Assembly (NCBI GenBank): GCA_937895685.1
Contig: CALBMC010000083.1
Span: 1-8,125, forward strand
Direction: 5' to 3'
Length of the DNA: 8,125 nucleotides
Origin: an uncultured bacterium
Lineage (GTDB): Bacteria; Patescibacteriota; Minisyncoccia; Phycocordibacterales; UBA9973
The notes beneath the pieces were generated by a model, which saw only the letters and a list, made by a program, of their open reading frames with translations, did no database searches and was not told the origin of the DNA. The position numbers and the translations under genes were made by a program. This document shows, in pieces, positions 4,405 through 8,125 of the stretch. Each line of letters opens with the position of its first letter. Positions within the stretch are counted from its first letter, which is position 1.

Positions 4405-4477
4405 GCCTATGTAGCTCAGTTGGTAGAGCACACCCATGGTAAGGGTGAGGTCATGGGTTCGATTCCCATCGTAGGCT
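4405..4477 (+). tRNA. tRNA-Thr(GGT)
   Basis: Complete cloverleaf: acceptor GCCTATG (4405-4411) with CGTAGGC (4470-4476, one T-G pair), U8-A9, D-stem GCTC/GAGC with AGTTGGTA, anticodon stem CACCC/GGGTG, anticodon GGT at 4438-4440, variable AGGTC, T-stem ATGGG/CCCAT with loop TTCGATT. Discriminator base is T4477, less usual than A for bacterial tRNA-Thr. CCA is not encoded. It is probably transcribed from the promoter at the end of the upstream peptidase gene, through the broken tRNA copy. Confidence 0.93.
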
Positions 4478-4484
4478 CATTATT

Positions 4485-4490
4485 TATAAT
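4485..4490 (+). promoter_or_regulatory. -10 element before the Nudix-like gene
   Basis: A consensus TATAAT lies 12 bases before the first ATG of the next gene, giving a leader of only about five bases. The corresponding -35 position falls inside tRNA-Thr and shows no clear hexamer. Confidence 0.4.
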
Positions 4491-4502
4491 TTTATTCAAA
4501 TT

Positions 4503-4550
4503 ATGGAAAATACAAAAAATCCTTTTATGGAAAATACAAAAAATCCTTGG
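4503..4550 (+). repeat. 24-bp tandem duplication at the Nudix-like start
   Basis: Two copies of a 24-base unit (4503-4526 and 4527-4550) differ only in the last two bases. Each begins with ATG and encodes MENTKNP. The duplication keeps the frame and creates two start codons. Confidence 0.95.
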
Positions 4551-5081
4551 GAAATAGAATATAAAGGCAATTTGATTGCCATAGAAAAACATACAGAAAA
4601 GGGTTTCGAGAGGGCTGTTAGACCACCAGGAGTTAGGCTTATTTTAAAAAATACAGACGGAAAAATTTTAATTACAAAAGAATTTCGATCAGAGCAAGGT
4701 AAGCATGATTTTCGTTTGCCGGGTGGAAAAGTTTTTGATGATTTAAATTCTTATCTTGAAGTTAGGGGAAACGAAGAAAATTTAAAACAAGCGGTTTTAA
4801 ATGCTGGTAACCTTGAGGCAAAACAGGAAGCGGGGATTGATGAAATAAAAAACTTAGAAATACTTTCAAAATCAGTTGCTGGAGCAAGTGTAGAGTGGGA
4901 TTTGTATTACTTAACGGGTGAAATTCTAGAAGCAGGGAATCAGGATTTAGATGGTGACGAAAAAGAGCACGGCATAGAAGTTGGTTTATATTCAGAAGAG
5001 GAAATTTTAGAAATGTTAAAGTCAGGTCAAATATCAGAAGACAGAAGTGTCGGGGTTTTGTTCAGATATCTTTTAAAATAA
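4503..5081 (+). CDS. Nudix-fold hydrolase-like protein with a degenerate Nudix box
   Basis: This 192-residue protein has the general layout of ADP-ribose/NUDP-sugar pyrophosphatases. The segment RPPGVRLIL...ILITKEFRSEQGKHDFRLPGGKVFD (40-79) is typical of the strands leading to the catalytic helix. The Nudix box is altered: after GGK at 74-76 there is an insertion of roughly 20 residues, and the helix reads LEAKQEAGI (104-112) where REUXEEXGU is expected. The first catalytic Glu (E105) and the last (E109) remain, but Arg becomes Leu and the middle Glu becomes Gln (Q108). AGASVEWDLYYL (126-137) matches the later strand of the fold. Activity may be reduced or changed. An in-frame tandem duplication gives two possible starts, 4503 and 4527. 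It ends in a terminator shared with the convergent gene. Confidence 0.82.
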   Translation: MENTKNPFMENTKNPWEIEYKGNLIAIEKHTEKGFERAVRPPGVRLILKNTDGKILITKEFRSEQGKHDFRLPGGKVFDDLNSYLEVRGNEENLKQAVLNAGNLEAKQEAGIDEIKNLEILSKSVAGASVEWDLYYLTGEILEAGNQDLDGDEKEHGIEVGLYSEEEILEMLKSGQISEDRSVGVLFRYLLK

Positions 5082-5121
5082 AATTAAAAAATCCCCCGCG
5101 GTTGCAGGGGATTTTTTAATT
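5082..5121. terminator. Bidirectional terminator between convergent genes
   Basis: A perfect 15-bp stem pairs 5082-5096 with 5107-5121 around a 10-base loop. Its core is CCCC/GGGG flanked by AT, so each strand shows GGGG followed by ATTTTTTAATT. It lies directly after the Nudix-like stop (5081) and five bases from the stop of the minus-strand gene (5127). Confidence 0.9.
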
Positions 5122-5126
5122 AAGTA

Positions 5127-5681
5127 TTAATACTTAACTGGGAAAGTATAATATTTTGTTGGACTTTCACTTGAATCAGCAGCATTCGCATCCTCAAGAT
5201 AAACATAAATTATATCTCCAGAAAAATCTTCACTAACTGAATCAATTGTCACAGAAACAGGGAATGGGTTTGTGTTCATCCATTCTTCTCCTGCAGAGAA
5301 TCCAACTGGTCCGGCTATAACATTTCCGTCTATATCTTTAAGTTTTATTGTTCCACCCATTCCTTCAAACTTAACCCAAGGACAAGAAAGGCTCGGAATA
5401 ATTTCTCCTGTTATGGTTAGTGGGAATGTTACCTTGCTTAAAACTTTTGGACTTTGGACAGAGAAGGCACAACTTTTTAAGTCTCCTTCATTTATCACCA
5501 GAGCTGGTACGTCAAAAGTATAACCACTTGTAAGAGTGTCAGAGCTGTCAGTTTCTTCAATGTTTGGATTTTGAGGAACTGGAGCCTCAACATCTTTTTT
5601 TCCAATGAAAACTATTGCAAGAATTACAACAATTGCTACCCCAATTCCAACATAAGTTTTATTTTTTTTGTCTAATTTCAT
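5127..5681 (-). CDS. Membrane-anchored protein with Gmad2-like Ig domain
   Basis: From the chosen start the protein has 184 residues. It has a positively charged N-terminus (MKLDKKNK), one membrane helix at about 9-27, an acidic and Pro-rich linker (30-55), and a beta-sandwich-like domain at about 76-184. That domain follows the Gmad2 pattern first described in spore germination proteins: SPKVLSKVTFPLTITGE, then KDIDGNVIAGP, EEWM, PFPVSVTI, and a final strand. It is common in surface proteins and not tied to sporulation. C71 and C100 may form a disulfide outside the membrane. The frame is open upstream to 5747, but the ATG at 5681 begins the charged-plus-helix N-terminus and lies downstream of the likely promoter. 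It is monocistronic. The partner or substrate is unknown. Confidence 0.85.
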   Translation of the reverse strand: MKLDKKNKTYVGIGVAIVVILAIVFIGKKDVEAPVPQNPNIEETDSSDTLTSGYTFDVPALVINEGDLKSCAFSVQSPKVLSKVTFPLTITGEIIPSLSCPWVKFEGMGGTIKLKDIDGNVIAGPVGFSAGEEWMNTNPFPVSVTIDSVSEDFSGDIIYVYLEDANAADSSESPTKYYTFPVKY

Positions 5682-5710
5682 ATGTTTTTCTAATCTTGTA
5701 ATACCCCTAT

Positions 5711-5736
5711 ATTTTACCACTTTTGAAGATTTGCAA
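5711..5736 (-). promoter_or_regulatory. Likely promoter of the Gmad2 gene
   Basis: On the minus strand TTGCAA (5736-5731) is followed after 14 bases by TAAAAT (5716-5711), preceded by TGG as an extended -10. The spacing is short but equals that at the other minus-strand gene (1175-1150). The leader would be about 25 bases. Confidence 0.4.
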
Positions 5737-5822
5737 GCCATTCCCAAAAACTTGCTTTTCTTGTGCTATTGGCCTTGTTTTATAAGGATTTTTTGGTTTT
5801 TTGAGAGGACCTTTCACCATTC

Positions 5823-5831
5823 TGGTATAAT
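5823..5831 (+). promoter_or_regulatory. Extended -10 of a near-leaderless prfB transcript
   Basis: TGGTATAAT ends eight bases before the prfB ATG at 5840, so the transcript should begin zero to two bases before the start codon. A possible -35, TTGAGA at 5801-5806, is 19 bases upstream. The nonamer is identical to that at the HAD gene (1833-1841). Confidence 0.75.
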
Positions 5832-5839
5832 CATCTCTA

Positions 5840-6724
5840 ATGACAGAAGAGCAGATAAAAAATAGAATTGAAGAGATAGAGGCCGAGATGCAAAAGTCAG
5901 ATTTTTGGTCTGACAAGAACAGAGCTCAGGCGCTTCTTCGCGAACTTCAGAATTTGAAAGACAAGAAAGAGGGTCTTGGAGAGTTTGATAAAGGAGGTGC
6001 TGTCTTTTCTATTTTATCTGGGGCAGGTGGAGATGATGCTGAGGATTTTTCTAGAATGCTTCTTGAAATGTATTATAAGTTTTTTGAAAAAAAGGGATGG
6101 AGATCATCTATTCGTTATAAAAATGAAAATGATCATGGAGGTTATAGAAATATAACTTTGGATATTGAAGGGAAAAATGTTTATGGGGAACTGAAATATG
6201 AAAACGGTGTTCATCGACTCGTGCGGATGTCTCCGTTTAATGCAAAAGCAAAAAGAAATACATCTTTTTGTTTAGTAGAAGTTTTACCTGTTATCAAAGC
6301 TACCGAGATGCCAGAATTAAAACCTGATGATTTGGAAATTGATTTTGCAAGAGGTGGAGGACCAGGAGGACAGAATGTTAACAAAAGAGAAACAGCGGTT
6401 CGTATTACACACAAACCCACAGGTATTTCTGTTCATGTAACAGAAGAGAGAACTCAAGAAGCGAACAAAGAAAGAGCCTTGTCTCTTATTGCTGGAAAAC
6501 TTTGGAAAAAAGCAGAAGAAGAAAGACTTTCTCTAGTTGAAAGTATGCAGATAGCCAAGACCACTGATATAGAGTGGGGGAATCAGATTCGTTCCTACGT
6601 TCTTCATCCTTATAAAATGGTGAAAGACCATCGTACAGGACACGAGACTTCCGATGCAGATGGGGTTCTAGAAAAGGGAGACATTCAGCCATTCATTGAT
6701 GAAATGAAGAATTATAAGGAGTAA
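5840..6724 (+). CDS. prfB: Peptide chain release factor 2, short form
   Basis: RF2 reads UAA and UGA stop codons and triggers release of the finished peptide in the ribosome. The stop-reading tripeptide SPF is at 131-133 in HRLVRMSPF, which separates RF2 from RF1 (PxT). The catalytic GGQ is at 176-178 in GGGPGGQNVNK. Domains 2 to 4 are complete, ending with WGNQIRSYVL and RTGHETSDADGVLEKGDIQPFID. The protein has 294 residues against about 365 in E. coli. The shortfall lies in domain 1: after the first helical segment (EEIEAEMQKSDFWSDKNRAQ, 11-30) the sequence passes almost directly to SILSGAGGDDAEDF (57-70), omitting about 70 residues of the helical bundle. There is no programmed frameshift as in E. 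coli prfB. The start is set by the MTEEQ...DFW pattern and the adjacent promoter. It is followed by ftsE and ftsX, a conserved order. Confidence 0.96.
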   Translation: MTEEQIKNRIEEIEAEMQKSDFWSDKNRAQALLRELQNLKDKKEGLGEFDKGGAVFSILSGAGGDDAEDFSRMLLEMYYKFFEKKGWRSSIRYKNENDHGGYRNITLDIEGKNVYGELKYENGVHRLVRMSPFNAKAKRNTSFCLVEVLPVIKATEMPELKPDDLEIDFARGGGPGGQNVNKRETAVRITHKPTGISVHVTEERTQEANKERALSLIAGKLWKKAEEERLSLVESMQIAKTTDIEWGNQIRSYVLHPYKMVKDHRTGHETSDADGVLEKGDIQPFIDEMKNYKE

Positions 6725-6726
6725 CT

Positions 6727-6753
6727 TTGAGGGCTTTTTGGATATGCTATAAT
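6727..6753 (+). promoter_or_regulatory. Promoter upstream of ftsE
   Basis: TATAAT (6748-6753) preceded by TGC is an extended -10, and TTGAGG (6727-6732) is a possible -35 at a short 15-base spacing. The start near 6760 would give ftsE a leader of about 105 bases containing the large hairpin. It lies directly after the prfB stop. Confidence 0.55.
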
Positions 6754-6769
6754 TCTTTAGTAAATCTGA

Positions 6770-6832
6770 ATGATTATTTTTCTGTCTTCCCACTATTTCC
6801 TAATAACTACCTGTCCGCGCCTGAAGTCTTAG
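6770..6832 (+). CDS. Possible 20-residue upstream ORF in the ftsE leader
   Basis: An ATG about 10 bases into the predicted ftsE leader opens a 20-codon frame (MIIFLSSHYFLITTCPRLKS) that ends with TAG inside the loop of the 12-bp hairpin. It has no Shine-Dalgarno sequence. Ribosomes on it would cover the left arm of the hairpin, as in attenuation leaders. It may equally be a chance frame. Confidence 0.2.
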   Translation: MIIFLSSHYFLITTCPRLKS

Positions 6833-6849
6833 ACAATGGCGCGGACAGG
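6810..6849 (+). repeat. 12-bp GC-rich inverted repeat between prfB and ftsE
   Basis: CCTGTCCGCGCC (6810-6821) and GGCGCGGACAGG (6838-6849) form a perfect stem with a 16-base loop that includes GTC-TTA-GAC. CTAC before and GTAG after (6807-6810, 6853-6856) extend it with a bulge. The TGTCCGC core is shared with the 19-nt element at 1515 and 4358. The T-rich stretch TTATTTTT begins nine bases after the stem and runs up to the ftsE ATG, so it is a poor terminator but could attenuate readthrough. Confidence 0.8.
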
Positions 6850-6865
6850 CTAGTAGCTTATTTTT

Positions 6866-7546
6866 ATGCTTTCTTTTGAAGATGTATCAAAAATTTATCC
6901 CGCTAAATCAATATCTCTTGAGGATATTAATTTGCGTGTAGAAGAAAGAGAATTTGTTTCTGTCGTTGGTCACTCCGGAGCAGGTAAGACAACTTTGATA
7001 AAACTTATTTTAGCTGAAGAGCGTCCTACTTACGGAAAGGTTCTTTTCAATGGAACAGATATCCATTCTCTCTCACATAATGATCTTATTAAGTTTCGTA
7101 GAAAAATAGGAGTTGTATTTCAAGACTTTCGTCTTTTGCCTAATCTAACTGCTTATGAAAATATCGCTTTTGCGATGGAGGCAGCTGGAAAAAGTGATGA
7201 AGAGATAGAGGCGGATGTTCCTCATGTTTTGGATCTTGTAGATTTATCAGACAAGCTTTACCATTTCCCAAATCAGCTCTCTGGTGGAGAAAAGCAACGT
7301 CTTGCTATCGCTCGCGCTATTATCAATCAACCAGAAATATTAATTGCTGATGAGCCTACGGGAAATTTAGACCCAGTTAACACTTATGAGGTTGTCCAAA
7401 TTTTGAAAAAAATAAATGATCTTGGAACAACTGTAATCCTTACAACTCACAACAGAGGAGTCATTGAATCTATTGGACGCAGAGTTATAACATTAGAGAA
7501 GGGAAGGATTGTAAAAGACGATAAGGACGGAAAGTATATGATGTAG
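6866..7546 (+). CDS. ftsE: Cell division ATP-binding protein FtsE
   Basis: This is the ABC-type ATPase that pairs with the membrane protein FtsX. The FtsEX complex uses ATP to switch on peptidoglycan hydrolases at the division site. All ATPase motifs are present in 226 residues: Walker A GHSGAGKT at 35-42, Q-loop VVFQDFRLLPN with Q86, the signature LSGGEKQR at 138-145, Walker B ILIADE with E163, and the switch His H195 in TTHN. VFQDFRLL is characteristic of FtsE among ABC ATPases, and the length is normal. The ATG at 6866 matches the family N-terminus (MLSFEDVSKIYP), but no Shine-Dalgarno sequence precedes it. It lies between prfB and ftsX, as in many Gram-positive and CPR genomes. Confidence 0.96.
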   Translation: MLSFEDVSKIYPAKSISLEDINLRVEEREFVSVVGHSGAGKTTLIKLILAEERPTYGKVLFNGTDIHSLSHNDLIKFRRKIGVVFQDFRLLPNLTAYENIAFAMEAAGKSDEEIEADVPHVLDLVDLSDKLYHFPNQLSGGEKQRLAIARAIINQPEILIADEPTGNLDPVNTYEVVQILKKINDLGTTVILTTHNRGVIESIGRRVITLEKGRIVKDDKDGKYMM

Positions 7547-7566
7547 TAATATATTTAAATAAAGAG

Positions 7567-7635
7567 ATGAAAAAGCAGAAAAATTATAAATTAATAAAAA
7601 GCACAAACGGTTACATTATTACCGCTAGCTTATAA
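7567..7635 (+). CDS. Possible 22-residue ORF between ftsE and ftsX
   Basis: AAAGAG directly precedes an ATG that opens the frame MKKQKNYKLIKSTNGYIITASL, ending in TAA five bases before the ftsX ATG. The basic N-terminus and tight spacing to ftsX could mean translational coupling to ftsX, which has no ribosome binding site of its own. Length alone gives no support, and it may be chance. Confidence 0.2.
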   Translation: MKKQKNYKLIKSTNGYIITASL

Positions 7636-7640
7636 CTCCA

Positions 7641-8075
7641 ATGGAAAGATTTCACATAAGAAGAATAATAAGAGCTGGAGTTGTTGGTTTCGTTCGTAAC
7701 GGAGTTATTTCTTTGGCGTCGCTACTTACTGTAACCATAACTCTTTCAGTTTTAACTTCAATCGTCCTATCTAGAGCGGCATTGATTAATTCACTTGAAC
7801 AAATAAAGGACAAGGTTGATATTACCGTTTATTTCGTTTCTAGTGCGGGAGAAGAAGAAATTCTTTCTTTGAAATCCGATATAGAGAAATTGCCAGAAGT
7901 AGAGACTGTTGGATATATTTCTGCAGAACAAGCCCTAAACGACTTTAAGATAAGACACGAAGATGATTACCTTACTCTTCAAGCACTTGAAGAATTGGAT
8001 GAGAATCCGCTAGGGGCTTCTATAAATATAAAAGCAAAAGAAAGAGTGAAAATAATTCCATTCATAATTATTTAA
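7641..8075 (+). CDS. ftsX: Cell division protein FtsX, prematurely ended
   Basis: FtsX is the membrane partner of FtsE and normally has about 300 residues: a cytoplasmic N-terminus, one helix, an outside domain, then three more helices. Here the N-terminus (MERFHIRRIIRAGVVGFVRNG), helix 1 (about 22-46) and the start of the outside domain are clear, including DKVDITVYF (57-65), LPEVETVGYISAEQAL (84-99) and ALEELDENPLGASINIKAK (115-133). After residue about 134 the family match stops and the frame ends at TAA (8073-8075) after ERVKIIPFIII. One base added in the short A-run near 8040-8044 would continue as KSENNSIHNYLN, which fits the family pattern PSQYESIAKFLE, but that frame also stops at 8078. 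The last 50 bases show no FtsX. A frameshift, an insertion or poor sequence at the window end could explain this. The start lacks a Shine-Dalgarno sequence. Confidence 0.9.
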   Translation: MERFHIRRIIRAGVVGFVRNGVISLASLLTVTITLSVLTSIVLSRAALINSLEQIKDKVDITVYFVSSAGEEEILSLKSDIEKLPEVETVGYISAEQALNDFKIRHEDDYLTLQALEELDENPLGASINIKAKERVKIIPFIII

Positions 8076-8125
8076 ATTAAAGTTATAGAGTTCTTGGCTA
8101 TTTTTTTATTTGTAGATTTTTAAAA

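Noticed and set aside
4234..4437. Minus-strand frame of 67 codons over the end of the peptidase and tRNA-Thr
   Set aside because: It is antisense to a well-supported gene, the hairpin element and a tRNA, with no independent coding sign.
5682..5747. 22-codon N-terminal extension of the Gmad2 protein
   Set aside because: It would place residues before the charged N-terminus and membrane helix and overlaps the likely promoter. The start at 5681 fits better.
6725..6732. CTTTGAG after the prfB stop as an RF2 programmed frameshift site
   Set aside because: It resembles the E. coli slippery motif but lies after the stop codon. The prfB frame is continuous.

Overview
This window looks like part of a small, AT-rich genome of the Candidate Phyla Radiation (Patescibacteria, most like Parcubacteria). 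The evidence is indirect. Genes are packed tightly, few starts have a Shine-Dalgarno sequence, several starts sit directly behind an extended -10 promoter as in leaderless mRNAs, and FtsX, RF2, the VanY-like peptidase and the Gmad2-domain protein have the style of that group. The code is standard: a gene for release factor 2 is present and UGA ends the VanY-like gene.

Layout. 1-787 (+): the tail of an unidentified gene, then a two-helix membrane protein with a HEPN-like C-terminal domain. 777-1139 (-): a small secreted protein of unknown function, with an intrinsic terminator. 1150-1740: a tRNA island with initiator-like tRNA-Met, a second tRNA-Met, a broken tRNA-Asp copy carrying a hairpin, intact tRNA-Asp(GTC) and a strong terminator. 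1748-3341 (+): a GC-rich stretch with two perfect hairpins, then a HAD-family hydrolase and an EEP-family nuclease/phosphatase three bases apart. 3395-4327 (+): a secreted peptidoglycan peptidase (PG_binding_1 plus VanY). 4346-4477: a second broken tRNA copy with the same hairpin, then intact tRNA-Thr(GGT). 4503-5081 (+) is a Nudix-like protein and 5127-5681 (-) a membrane-anchored Gmad2 protein; they converge on one bidirectional terminator. 5840-8075 (+): prfB, ftsE and an ftsX frame that breaks off early, the conserved prfB-ftsE-ftsX order.

How they fit together. FtsEX couples an ATPase to a membrane protein that controls cell-wall hydrolases at division. The VanY-like peptidase is a wall enzyme encoded nearby, though nothing links the two directly. 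The tRNA genes and RF2 serve translation. The remaining genes are scattered housekeeping or orphan functions.

Most unusual observation. The same 19-nt GC-rich hairpin occurs twice, in opposite orientations. Each copy sits in the 5' strand of the D-stem of a tRNA 5'-half relic, and each relic lies between a likely promoter and an intact tRNA gene. A larger hairpin sharing the TGTCCGC core precedes ftsE. Other notable points are an initiator tRNA that seems to have lost the G18-psi55 contact, an RF2 lacking about 70 residues of domain 1, and an ftsX frame broken near residue 134.
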